Positions 42,510 through 50,021 of a stretch of DNA of 64,000 nucleotides are shown in pieces. Both the position numbers and the translations under genes were made by a program. Position 1 is the stretch's first letter. Each line of letters starts with the position of its first letter. The notes beneath the pieces are model-generated. The model was not told the DNA's origin. It saw only the letters and a list, made by a program, of their open reading frames with translations, and did no database searches. Origin of the DNA: Catenuloplanes atrovinosus (GTDB lineage: Bacteria > Actinomycetota > Actinomycetes > Mycobacteriales > Micromonosporaceae); NCBI RefSeq assembly GCF_031458235.1, contig NZ_JAVDYB010000001.1, positions 3,431,001 through 3,495,000 on the forward strand, read 5' to 3'.

Positions 42510-42583
42510 GCCGGGCCACCCTTCAGGCCGCGGTTCCGGCGTGGTCGGCGCCGAGCCGATGATTCACTCGCAAGCTCGTTCAT
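42506..42583 (-). CDS. Coupled mini-cistron A4 (25 codons)
   Basis: Opens MNELASESSARRRPRR; its ATG overlaps the stop of the ABC ATPase gene (ATGA), starting the coupled chain towards the permease. Confidence 0.45.
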   Translation of the reverse strand: MNELASESSARRRPRRNRGLKGGPA

Positions 42584-43485
42584 GCGGGCACGCTCCCGTA
42601 CTCGATGCTGTCTCTGGTCAGGTCCATGAACGCGTCCTCCAGCGAGGCGGTACGCGTGGTGAGCTGGTAGAGCGGCACGCCGTGCGCGCTCGCGATCGCG
42701 CCGATCTCGCGCGCGTCCATGCCGGTGACGTCCAGCTCGCCCTCGATCGACGAGGCCACGCTCACGCCCGGGCGGGCCAGCAGGCCGCGCAGCCGGTCGG
42801 CCTCGTCGCTGCCGACCCGTACCTCGGTGCCGGCGCTGTTGATCAGGTCTTTGACGCTCGTGTCGGCGAGCAGCCGGCCCTTGCCGACCACCACCAGGTG
42901 GTCCGCGATCAGCGCGGTCTCCGCCATCAGGTGCGAGGAGAGCATCACGGTGCGGCCCTCCGCGGCCAGGCTGCCGAGCAGGCCGCGCACCCACAGCACG
43001 CCCTCCGGGTCCAGCCCGTTGACCGGCTCGTCCAGCATGACCACGGCCGGGTCGCCGAGCAGCGCGGCCGCGATGCCGAGCCGCTGTCCCATGCCGAGCG
43101 AGAACGCGCCGGCCCGCTTGCCCGCGACCGCGGTCAGCCCGGACAGCTCCAGCACCTCGTCGACCCGCTGGCGCGGGATGCCGTGCGTGCGGGCCAGCCC
43201 GAGCAGGTGACTGCGCGCGCTGCGCCCCGGGTGCACCGACCGCGCCTCCAGCAGGGCGCCGATCTCGCGCAGCGGCGCGGCGTGCTCGCGGTAGCGCCGG
43301 CCGTTGACCCGGACCGTACCCTCGGTGGGCTCGTCCAGCCCGATGATCATGCGCATGGTGGTCGACTTGCCGGCCCCGTTCGGCCCCAGGAACCCGGTGA
43401 CCTGGCCCGGCTGCGCCGTGAACGTCAGCCCGTCCACCGCGGTCTTCGGTCCGTACCGTTTGGTGACCTGCCGCACCTCGATCAT
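42580..43485 (-). CDS. ABC transporter ATP-binding protein
   Basis: A 301-residue ATPase: Walker A GPNGAGKST, signature FSLGMGQRLGIAAALLGDP, Walker B VVMLDEP, H-loop LSSHLMAE. The C-terminal extension of about 80 residues is typical of BcrA/DrrA-like drug or bacitracin exporters. The start follows CGAGGAGCGGC. It is first in an operon followed by the mini-cistron array, permease, kinase and response regulator. Confidence 0.94.
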   Translation of the reverse strand: MIEVRQVTKRYGPKTAVDGLTFTAQPGQVTGFLGPNGAGKSTTMRMIIGLDEPTEGTVRVNGRRYREHAAPLREIGALLEARSVHPGRSARSHLLGLARTHGIPRQRVDEVLELSGLTAVAGKRAGAFSLGMGQRLGIAAALLGDPAVVMLDEPVNGLDPEGVLWVRGLLGSLAAEGRTVMLSSHLMAETALIADHLVVVGKGRLLADTSVKDLINSAGTEVRVGSDEADRLRGLLARPGVSVASSIEGELDVTGMDAREIGAIASAHGVPLYQLTTRTASLEDAFMDLTRDSIEYGSVPA

Positions 43486-43575
43486 GCCGCCGCTCCTCGT
43501 TCGGTGATTCCCATGGGATTCACGCTATGAGCGCGGCGGCCGGTGATCGTGGTACCGCGGGCCACACCTGATCCG

Positions 43576-43603
43576 GGCCGCTGGTACCTGGGTACCAGCG
43601 GCC
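43576..43603. promoter_or_regulatory. Perfect 13-bp palindrome, probable operator
   Basis: Arms GGCCGCTGGTACC (43576-43588) and its exact complement (43591-43603) with a 2-bp spacer. It lies between divergent genes, so it is not a terminator, and just upstream of TACGCT (43612-43617), the -10 box of the racemase gene. A GGTACCGCGG half-like site at 43551 lies towards the ABC promoter. Confidence 0.65.
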
Positions 43604-43623
43604 GGCGCGGTTACGCTCCGATG

Positions 43624-44319
43624 ATGCGGTTGATCGGGCTGATCGGTGGAATGAGTTGGCAGTCGACGGCGGAGTACTACCGGCTGATCAACGAGATGGT
43701 GGCGGAGCGGCTGGGCGGGCTGCACTCCGCGCGCTGCCTGCTGTACTCGGTGGACTTCGCGTCGATCGAGCGGATGCAGGCGGACGGCCGGTGGAGCGAC
43801 GCGGCGGCGGAGCTGGGCACGGCCGCACGGGCGCTGGAGGCGGGCGGCGCCGAGCTGCTGGCGCTGTGCACGAACACGATGCACAAGGTGGCCGGCGAGG
43901 TGCAGTCGCACGTGCGCATCCCGCTGCTGCACATCGCGGACGCGACCGCCGAGGCCGCGCTGGCCGCGGGCGTGACCACGGTCGGGCTGCTGGGCACGCG
44001 GTTCACCATGGCGGAGTCGTTCCTGGCCGACCGGCTGGCCACGCACGGGCTGCGCGTGCTGCGGCCGAACGCGCAGGACCAGCGGCTGGTCAACGACATC
44101 ATCTACGGCGAGCTGTGCGTGGGCATCGTGCGGCCGGAGTCCCGGGCGGCGTACCGGGGGGTGATCCGGCGGCTGGTCTCGGCCGGCGCGGACGGCGTCG
44201 TCTACGGGTGCACGGAGATCGAGCTGCTGGTCGACCAGTCCGACAGCGACGTTCCCGTCTTCGCCTCGACCCGGCTGCACTGCGCGGCCGTGGTCGAGGC
44301 GGCCCTGTCGGTCCAGTAG
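43624..44319 (+). CDS. Aspartate/glutamate racemase family protein
   Basis: A 231-residue protein of the Asp/Glu racemase (YgeA/RacX-like) family. IGLIGGMSWQSTAEYYRLIN opens the protein, and the two catalytic cysteines are in LCTNTMHK and YGCTEIELL. The likely role is PLP-independent amino acid racemisation. ATG 43624 is 6 bases after TACGCT; ATG 43621 is an alternative. Confidence 0.92.
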   Translation: MRLIGLIGGMSWQSTAEYYRLINEMVAERLGGLHSARCLLYSVDFASIERMQADGRWSDAAAELGTAARALEAGGAELLALCTNTMHKVAGEVQSHVRIPLLHIADATAEAALAAGVTTVGLLGTRFTMAESFLADRLATHGLRVLRPNAQDQRLVNDIIYGELCVGIVRPESRAAYRGVIRRLVSAGADGVVYGCTEIELLVDQSDSDVPVFASTRLHCAAVVEAALSVQ

Positions 44320-44332
44320 GGGCAGACGGCCG

Positions 44333-44767
44333 TCAGGCGGGGTGGCAGTCGGCGTGCGTGGAGCGCAGCGCCCGCACGTCCGCCCCGATGCCGCCCTGGA
44401 ACCACACCTGCTGGCCGCGGTCCCCACCCTGGTAGATGCGGGGGTCGCCGAGTTGATGCGGCTGCGGCGGATTCTGCTCGGTCCCGCTCGTCCAGTACCG
44501 GATTCGAATGCACCATCCCGGTCCCACGTAGACGCCCGCGGTGGACGCGTAGCCGGAGAACCGGCCGGGTGGGATCAGGTCGTCGTACGTCCCGTGCCTG
44601 TAGCTGCCGTCCTTGGCCTGGATGGCACCGACCGAGATCTCACTGGTGTTGCGCACCTCCCCGACCGGCGCGTCGGCGGCTCGCGATGCCGCCGTCGCGG
44701 GTGACGTCAGGCCGGCGGCGAGCCCGGCGGTCGCGGCGATCACGGATGCCCATGTCCTCTTGTCCAT
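44333..44767 (-). CDS. Secreted protein of unknown function
   Basis: A 144-residue precursor starting MDKRTWASVIAATAGLAAGL after AGGAGCCGAG, with cleavage near ATAAS. The mature part has two cysteines (GWCIRIRYW, ADCHPA), many Gly and aromatic residues, and resembles small secreted beta-sandwich proteins. No family recognised. Confidence 0.65.
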   Translation of the reverse strand: MDKRTWASVIAATAGLAAGLTSPATAASRAADAPVGEVRNTSEISVGAIQAKDGSYRHGTYDDLIPPGRFSGYASTAGVYVGPGWCIRIRYWTSGTEQNPPQPHQLGDPRIYQGGDRGQQVWFQGGIGADVRALRSTHADCHPA

Positions 44768-44814
44768 CTCGGCTCCTGTCTCTGGGCGGATGCTCAGCGA
44801 AACACCGCCCGGCT

Positions 44815-45849
44815 TCAGCGCGGCTTCAGCCGGGTGCGGCCGTACTCGGCGAGGGCGTGGAAGGCGGCCTTCGGCTCCCACGGCATGCCCGGGTGGGTGG
44901 TGCCGGTGCGGCCCGGCGGCAGGACGCGGACGATGCCGAAGCTGGCGAGGTCGAAGTCGTGCGCCGGGTCGTCGGAGGTGGGCAGGTGGCGGGCGGCGAA
45001 GGTCTGGACGAACGCGGTGTCCACGCCGCCGGCGTCGAAGACGTCGAGGAGCTCGCGCAGGTAGGTGGCCTGTTCGGCCTCGTCGCGGGTGACGGTCTCG
45101 GTGAGCCGGACGGGGCGCGCGGTGCGTTCGTCGTAGCCGATGATGTCGCTGCGGCTGCCCCGGGCGGCGGCGCCGGTGAAGGCGGCGCAGCCGAACTCGG
45201 TGACGGCGAACGGCTTGCCGAGCGCGGCCATGGCGGCGAGGTTCGCGGGCAGCGCGGCGGCGTTGGTGGCGTCGCGGTAGCCGGCGTCGGTGGCGATGAA
45301 GTCGAAGGGCGTCCAGTCGACCGCCTCCATAGGGAGCGATGCGTACCCTATCGGGCCGCCGAACCGGGCCCGGGCGCCCGCGGCGGCGCGGGACAGCAGC
45401 GCGTTGGTGCGCCGCTGCACGTCCGGGAGGGTCTCGCGCAGCCGCGCCGGGTCGGCGACGGCGGCGGCCCGCTCGGTCAGCGTGCGGCCGGGCATCAGCC
45501 CGATCGTCATCAGGCTGATCTCCGAACCGGCGAGGAAGCGCACGTCCGCGCCCCGCCGCCGGACGCGCTCGGCGCGCTCGGCCGCGTCCAGCAGGAACGC
45601 CAGCAGTTCGTCGGTGGTCAGGTCGTTGGTGAACGGGCAGTACCAGACCTCCAGGCCGGCCGCGGCCGCGTGCTCGGCGGCCACCTCCAGGCGGTCGGCG
45701 ACGCCGCCGGTGACGCGCACGGCGTCGGCGCGCAGTTCCTCGCGGATGATCCGCATGTCCGCGGCCACGACGCCGGGGTCGAACGGCTCGTGCGTGGTGG
45801 TGCCGAGGTGGGTGAAGCCGGTGTCGTAGGTGACGCCCCAGGCGCGCAT
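44815..45849 (-). CDS. Putative TIM-barrel glycoside-hydrolase-like protein
   Basis: A 344-residue cytoplasmic protein. It starts MRAWGVTYDTGF after GGAGGTAGTC; upstream starts in the frame are less likely. FLAGSEISLM and FAVTEFGCA each place a Glu at the end of a predicted beta strand, as in (beta/alpha)8 retaining hydrolases. Related actinobacterial proteins are sometimes labelled abortive infection proteins, without evidence that I know of. It faces a TetR gene and is its likely target. Confidence 0.65.
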   Translation of the reverse strand: MRAWGVTYDTGFTHLGTTTHEPFDPGVVAADMRIIREELRADAVRVTGGVADRLEVAAEHAAAAGLEVWYCPFTNDLTTDELLAFLLDAAERAERVRRRGADVRFLAGSEISLMTIGLMPGRTLTERAAAVADPARLRETLPDVQRRTNALLSRAAAGARARFGGPIGYASLPMEAVDWTPFDFIATDAGYRDATNAAALPANLAAMAALGKPFAVTEFGCAAFTGAAARGSRSDIIGYDERTARPVRLTETVTRDEAEQATYLRELLDVFDAGGVDTAFVQTFAARHLPTSDDPAHDFDLASFGIVRVLPPGRTGTTHPGMPWEPKAAFHALAEYGRTRLKPR

Positions 45850-45861
45850 GACTACCTCCAA

Positions 45862-45907
45862 TAGGGTACGGCCGGTACCGTACATCAAATAGCGTACGAT
45901 GCGTACC
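45862..45907. promoter_or_regulatory. GTAC-rich operator region and leaderless TetR promoter
   Basis: Several GGTAC/GTACC half sites occur between the divergent genes, including GGTACGGCCGGTACC at 45865-45879. TACGAT (45895-45900) is followed after 7 bases by GTG 45908. The exact operator boundaries are uncertain. Confidence 0.55.
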
Positions 45908-46510
45908 GTGGCGGAGGGGCAGCGGCGGCGCGGCGCGGAACTGGAGGACGCGATCCTGCGCGCGGCCGCGGAGGAGCTGACCGACTCCGGCTACGCCGGC
46001 ATGACCATGGACCGGGTGGCCCGGCGGGCCGGCACGAACAAGAACGCGATCTACCGCCGCTGGCCGCAGCGTGCCGCCCTCGGCATCGCGGCCTACAAGC
46101 GGCTGGCGCGCGACCGCACGCCGGTCCCGGACACCGGCAGCCTCCGCGACGACGCGCTCGACCTGCTGCGTCAGGCCAACGCGACGTGGTCGTCACCCGT
46201 CGGCGCGATCCTGCGCGACCTGCTCGCCGCCGCCGCGGACGAGCCGGCCCTGCTGGAGTCGCTGCGCTCCCAGGCCGGCGGCGGAGCCGTGAACGCGGCC
46301 TGGTTCACGGTGCTGAGCAGGGCGGTCGCCCGCGGCGAGGCCCCGCCGGAGGCAGTCCATCCGCGGGTCGCGTCGCTGCCGATGACGATGCTGCGCGGCG
46401 AGTACGCGCTGCGCGGCATCCCGGCCGTCCCGGACGAGGTGCTCGCCGAGATCGTCGACGAGGTCTTCCTGCCGCTGGTCCGCGGGCGCGGGACCGCTCA
46501 CCACCAGTAG
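45908..46510 (+). CDS. TetR-family regulator
   Basis: A 200-residue regulator with helix-turn-helix TMDRVARRAGTNKNAIYRRWPQRAALG and the TetR_C-type C-terminal domain. GTG 45908 is preferred over ATG 45899 because it lies 7 bases after TACGAT, the leaderless spacing of this window. It faces the barrel enzyme gene, its probable target. Its 3' end overlaps the aldo/keto reductase remnant by 13 bp. Confidence 0.9.
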   Translation: MAEGQRRRGAELEDAILRAAAEELTDSGYAGMTMDRVARRAGTNKNAIYRRWPQRAALGIAAYKRLARDRTPVPDTGSLRDDALDLLRQANATWSSPVGAILRDLLAAAADEPALLESLRSQAGGGAVNAAWFTVLSRAVARGEAPPEAVHPRVASLPMTMLRGEYALRGIPAVPDEVLAEIVDEVFLPLVRGRGTAHHQ

Positions 46511-46743
46511 TTGTCCTGCGGCCGGTACGGAGCCTCCAGCTCGGTGACCTCGTCGCCGGTCAGGCGCAGGCCGAGCGCGGCGACGGCGTCCTCCAGAGCC
46601 AGCGTCCACCGATGCATGCCGGCCTCGGGGCGCCCGTAGCTCATGCACCCCAGGCCGATCCGGCTCACCCGCAGGCCGGTCCGGCCCAACCGGGTGTGTT
46701 CTACCCCAGCACCTCCCGCACTATCATGATCTCCAATCGTCAT
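46498..46743 (-). pseudogene. Aldo/keto reductase remnant with a large internal deletion
   Basis: The 81-codon frame joins a typical aldo/keto reductase N-terminus (HTRLGRTGLRVSRIGLGCMSYG, ending at HRWTL) directly to a typical C-terminus (LEDAVAALGLRLTGDEVTELEAPYRPQ). About 240-250 residues, including the catalytic Tyr and Lys and most of the barrel, are missing. GGGAGGTG lies before GTAGAACAC, where an ATG would be expected, so the original start may also be lost. Not expected to be functional. Confidence 0.8.
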
Positions 46744-46769
46744 TCGCCGTACGTGAGTGTGGGGGCATC

Positions 46770-47435
46770 GTGAAGTTGTTGCTCACGTCGGGGGGTGTCA
46801 CGAACGCGAGCATCCGGGCGGCGCTCGTGGAGCTGCTCGGCAAGCCGATCTCGGAGTGCCGTGCGCTGTGCGTACCGACGGCGCAGTGGGGGCATCCGGC
46901 GTGCGGGCCGTCGTCGGTGCGCGGGCTGGTGGCCGCCGAGCCCGACTGGCGGCACTTCACCGGGCTGGGCTGGGGCTCGCTCGGCGTCCTCGAGCTCACG
47001 GCGCTGCCCACGATCGGTGCCGAGCGGTGGGTGCCGTGGGTGCGGGAGGCCGATGCGCTGCTGGTCGACGGCGGCGACGCGACGTACCTGTGTCACTGGA
47101 TGCGCGAGTCCGGGCTGGCCGGCCTGCTGCCGTCGCTGCCGGACACGGTGTGGGTGGGCGTGAGCGCCGGGAGCATGGTGATGACGCCGCGCATCGGCGC
47201 GTACTTCGTGGAGTGGGCGGCCGCGCCGGACGACCGCACCCTGGGAGTCGTCGACTTCTCGATCTTCCCGCATCTGAACGCGTTCCCCACCAACACGCCG
47301 GCCCACGCGCAGCGGTGGGCGGCGGACCTCGGCGTCCCGGCGTACGCCATCGACGAGCAGACGGCCATCAGGGTGGCCGACGGCTCCGTCGAGGTGATCT
47401 CCGAGGGAGAGTGGACCGCGTTCGGTCAGATCTGA
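46770..47435 (+). CDS. Peptidase E (S51-like) protein
   Basis: A 221-residue protein of the class I glutamine amidotransferase-like fold. VWVGVSAGSMVM carries the nucleophile Ser on the elbow, LVDGGDATYLCHWMRESGL is the preceding loop, and FSIFPHLNAFPTN supplies the His region. The S51 family cleaves Asp-X dipeptides. The GTG start follows GTGGGGGC. It overlaps the convergent SDR gene by 10 bp. Confidence 0.85.
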   Translation: MKLLLTSGGVTNASIRAALVELLGKPISECRALCVPTAQWGHPACGPSSVRGLVAAEPDWRHFTGLGWGSLGVLELTALPTIGAERWVPWVREADALLVDGGDATYLCHWMRESGLAGLLPSLPDTVWVGVSAGSMVMTPRIGAYFVEWAAAPDDRTLGVVDFSIFPHLNAFPTNTPAHAQRWAADLGVPAYAIDEQTAIRVADGSVEVISEGEWTAFGQI

Positions 47436-48181
47436 TTCTCGCCGCCGTCGACGTAGAGGTTGGCGCCGAGCATGAAGCTGCTGTCGGCTGAGGCGAGGAA
47501 CGCGACCGCGGCGGCGATCTCCTCCGGGCGGCCCAGCCGGCCGATGGCGATCCGGCTCCCCTCGCTCGCCTTGAAGGCCGCGGCGTCGACGCCGGCGAGC
47601 TCCGCGAGTTCCGCCATGCCGCTGGTGTCGGTCGGGCCGGCCGAGATCGCGTTGACCCGGATGCCCCGGCCCTTGAGCTCGTTGGCCCAGGTGCGCGCGA
47701 ACGACCGGATCGCCGCCTTGGACGCCGAGTACGCACCGAAGCCCAGCGTGGCGTTGTCGGCCGCGGTGGACGCGTTGAGGATCACCGAGGCGCCGTCGTT
47801 GAGCAGCGGCAACGCCTTCTGCACGGTCAGCATGGTGCCGGTGACGTTGACGCCGAAGACGCGGTCCAGCTCCGCCACGCTGATCGTGTCGATGGTGGCG
47901 ATCGTGGCGGCGGCCGCGTTGGCGAACAGCACGTCCAGCCCGCGGCCGTACGCGCGGACGGTCTCGTAGAGGCGATCCAGGTCGCCGGGGTCGGTGATGT
48001 CGCCCCGCACCGCGGTGACGCCCTCCCCGATCGCCTCGACCGCCTCCGTCAGCTCGGCCTCGCGCCGGCCGGTGATGAACACGTGCGCGCCCTCGGCCAC
48101 CAGCCGTGCCGCGGTGGCCCGGCCGATGCCCCGGGTGCCGCCGCCGGTGATCACCGCGGTCTTGCCTGCCAGTCGGTTCAT
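47426..48181 (-). CDS. Short-chain dehydrogenase/reductase
   Basis: A 251-residue classical SDR: TGGGTRGIGRATAARL (NADP binding), NAAAA in place of NNAG, catalytic YSASKAAIRSFARTWANELKGRGIRVNAISAGPTDT and a C-terminal DGGENQI. The start at 48181 follows GGGAGCG. It faces a TetR gene across two TTCC-GGAA palindromes and is the likely target. Confidence 0.92.
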   Translation of the reverse strand: MNRLAGKTAVITGGGTRGIGRATAARLVAEGAHVFITGRREAELTEAVEAIGEGVTAVRGDITDPGDLDRLYETVRAYGRGLDVLFANAAAATIATIDTISVAELDRVFGVNVTGTMLTVQKALPLLNDGASVILNASTAADNATLGFGAYSASKAAIRSFARTWANELKGRGIRVNAISAGPTDTSGMAELAELAGVDAAAFKASEGSRIAIGRLGRPEEIAAAVAFLASADSSFMLGANLYVDGGENQI

Positions 48182-48202
48182 GTCCGTACGCTCCCTAATT
48201 AT

Positions 48203-48253
48203 GTTCCGGTCGGAACGGAACAGAACTATAGCAGTTGTGTTCCGGCTGGAACA
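48203..48253. promoter_or_regulatory. Two operator palindromes between the SDR and TetR genes
   Basis: Site 1 is GTTCC-GGTC-GGAAC (48203-48216) and site 2 is TGTTCC-GGCT-GGAACA (48238-48253); centres are 36 bp apart. TATAGT on the minus strand (48230-48225), a -10 box for the SDR gene, lies between them. Confidence 0.8.
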
Positions 48254-48262
48254 GAAGGGGAT

Positions 48263-48883
48263 ATGATCGGTCACGTGGTGAGCAGACAGGGCGCGCCGGT
48301 GGGCCGCCCCCGCGGGTTCGACGTCGACGAGGCGCTCGAGAAGGCCATGCTGGTCTTCTGGAGCCGTGGCTACGACGGCGTCAGCCTCAGCGACCTGGCG
48401 CGCGCCATGGGGATCACCAAGACCAGCCTCTACGCGGCCTTCGGCAACAAGGACGAACTGTTCCAGAAGGCGCTGCACCGCTACAGCGAGGGCCCGGCGT
48501 CGTACGCGGTCGACGCGCTCGCGGAGCCGACGTCACGCGCGGTGGCCGCGGCCTACCTGATGGGATCGGTCCGCACCTCGACCTGGCCGGGCGGGCCCGC
48601 CGGCTGCCTGTCCACCCAGGCGTTCATGGCCGCCGGCCACCTCGAGAAGCCGCTGCGCGACGCGCTCGACACCTGGCGCGTGGAGAACCGGGCCCGGCTG
48701 CGCGCCCGCTTCGCGCGCGCGATCGACGAGGGCGACCTGCCCGCGGACGCCGACCCCGACGTGCTGGCCCGTTACCTGATGACCACCGCGGACGGCCTCG
48801 CCGTCCAGGCCTCGGCCGGCGCCACCCGCGCCGAACTCGAGCAGGTGGCGCACGCCGCGGTCCGCAACTGGCCGCCCGCCTGA
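48263..48883 (+). CDS. TetR-family regulator
   Basis: A 206-residue regulator with helix-turn-helix SLSDLARAMGITKTSLYAAFGNKDELFQKAL and a C-terminal domain of the YcdC/AcrR-like group containing CLSTQAFMAAG. ATG 48263 follows GAAGGGG. It faces the SDR gene across twin palindromes and probably represses both genes. Confidence 0.9.
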   Translation: MIGHVVSRQGAPVGRPRGFDVDEALEKAMLVFWSRGYDGVSLSDLARAMGITKTSLYAAFGNKDELFQKALHRYSEGPASYAVDALAEPTSRAVAAAYLMGSVRTSTWPGGPAGCLSTQAFMAAGHLEKPLRDALDTWRVENRARLRARFARAIDEGDLPADADPDVLARYLMTTADGLAVQASAGATRAELEQVAHAAVRNWPPA

Positions 48884-48953
48884 GCCGTCTCGGCTGGCCG
48901 CGACCGACAAGGCCCCGCCATGACGATGATCGCCGGCGCCGGGCGTGGCGGGA

Positions 48954-49670
48954 TCAGGTGGCGGACAGGACGTCGACGATGAAGCGGAGGGCGCCGGCCG
49001 GCTGCCCGCCGGTCGGGTTGTCGCCGTAGGCGAGGGCGGCCGGGATGTCGAGCTGGACCCGGCTGCCGACCTTCGCGCCGGCCAGGCCCTGGTCCCAGCC
49101 CTGGATCACGTTGCCGGCGCCGAGCTGGAAGCTGAACGGCTCCGAGCGGCTCCAGGACGAGTCGAACTCCTGGCCGTCGGCGTAGGTGACGCCGACGTAG
49201 TTCACGGTGATCGTCTGGCCGGCCTGGGCGGCCGCACCCGTACCCTCGATGAGGTTGGTCGCCTTGAGCTCGGTGACCGCGCCGGCGCCGGCGGTCGCGG
49301 CCGGCTTCCGGCTCAGCGCGGGATCGGCGCCCGCGGGCACCGGCGGGAACGCGGCACCCGTGCTCGGCGCGGCGGCACTGGGCGTGGCGGCGCCGGGCGT
49401 GGCGGCGCCGTCGGCGGCGGGCGGGTCCGGCTGCGCCAGCACGGTGCCGATCCACACGGCCAGCCCGACCACGACGGCCACCACGCCCACGGCGGCGCCG
49501 CCGACGGCCAGCGCCCGGCGGCGTCTCCGCATCGCCTGGGCGCGCGCCTTGGCGGCCTTGGCCTCGGCCCGCTTCTCGGCCTTCGTCTTGAGCGGCGGCC
49601 CACCGGCGTTACGCCGGCCGGCGGCACGGTTGGCAGCCGCGCTGCCACGGCTCGTCAGGGGATCAGACAC
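48954..49670 (-). CDS. FKBP-type peptidyl-prolyl isomerase, membrane anchored
   Basis: A 238-residue protein: a highly charged N-terminus (KTKAEKRAEAKAAKARAQ), one TM segment (~55-75), an Ala/Pro linker and a C-terminal FKBP domain (TITVNYVGVTYADGQEFDSSW, NVIQGWDQGLAGAKVGSRVQLDIPAALAYGD). It is probably an extracytoplasmic folding catalyst. GTG 49670 sits 6 bases after TATTGT on the minus strand, so it is probably leaderless. Confidence 0.9.
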   Translation of the reverse strand: MSDPLTSRGSAAANRAAGRRNAGGPPLKTKAEKRAEAKAAKARAQAMRRRRRALAVGGAAVGVVAVVVGLAVWIGTVLAQPDPPAADGAATPGAATPSAAAPSTGAAFPPVPAGADPALSRKPAATAGAGAVTELKATNLIEGTGAAAQAGQTITVNYVGVTYADGQEFDSSWSRSEPFSFQLGAGNVIQGWDQGLAGAKVGSRVQLDIPAALAYGDNPTGGQPAGALRFIVDVLSAT

Positions 49671-49729
49671 CGCCCGACAATACGACAGCCCGCCCGGAGC
49701 GAGCCGCCCCGGCCCGGCGGCTCGTCGGC

Positions 49730-50008
49730 CTATCGCGGCACGGTCGTGGTGGGCTCGTCGTATTCGCCGAGGGTGTGGCGGAGCCGGTGGTTGAGCTCGT
49801 TGATCGACTGGCGCAGGTCGCGGTCGGTGCCGCCCGGGCTGAGCAGGTCGGCGGTCTCCAGGTGACGGCGGACGCGGTCGGCGAGCCGGGCCGGGATGCC
49901 GCCGGCCAGGAGTTCGCCCTCCAGGAGCGCCATGAGCCTGATCATGAAGGACAGATCGCTGGTACGGCACGGCCGCGGCGCGACCGCCTCCGATGCGCCG
50001 GTGCTCAT
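49730..50008 (-). CDS. Small protein of unknown function
   Basis: A 92-residue, mostly helical charged protein (LADRVRRHLETADLLSPGGTDRDLRQSINELNHRLRHTLGEYD). TACCCT ends 6 bases before the ATG, matching the leaderless pattern, which supports it as a real gene. No family recognised. It lies between the FKBP and lipoprotein genes on the same strand. Confidence 0.65.
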   Translation of the reverse strand: MSTGASEAVAPRPCRTSDLSFMIRLMALLEGELLAGGIPARLADRVRRHLETADLLSPGGTDRDLRQSINELNHRLRHTLGEYDEPTTTVPR

Positions 50009-50021
50009 GCGTCAAGGGTAG

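Larger units (their letters stand above)
42284..42583 (-). repeat. Tandem 74-bp repeat array A (four units)
   Basis: Start codons at 42583, 42509, 42435, 42361 and then 42287 (permease) are exactly 74 bp apart. The three units nearest the ATPase are virtually identical, indicating recent expansion. The array is the entire spacer between ATPase and permease genes. Confidence 0.95.

Noticed and set aside
42284-42583. CRISPR array
   Set aside because: The repeats are contiguous 74-bp units with no variable spacers, each is an open frame, and no cas gene is present.
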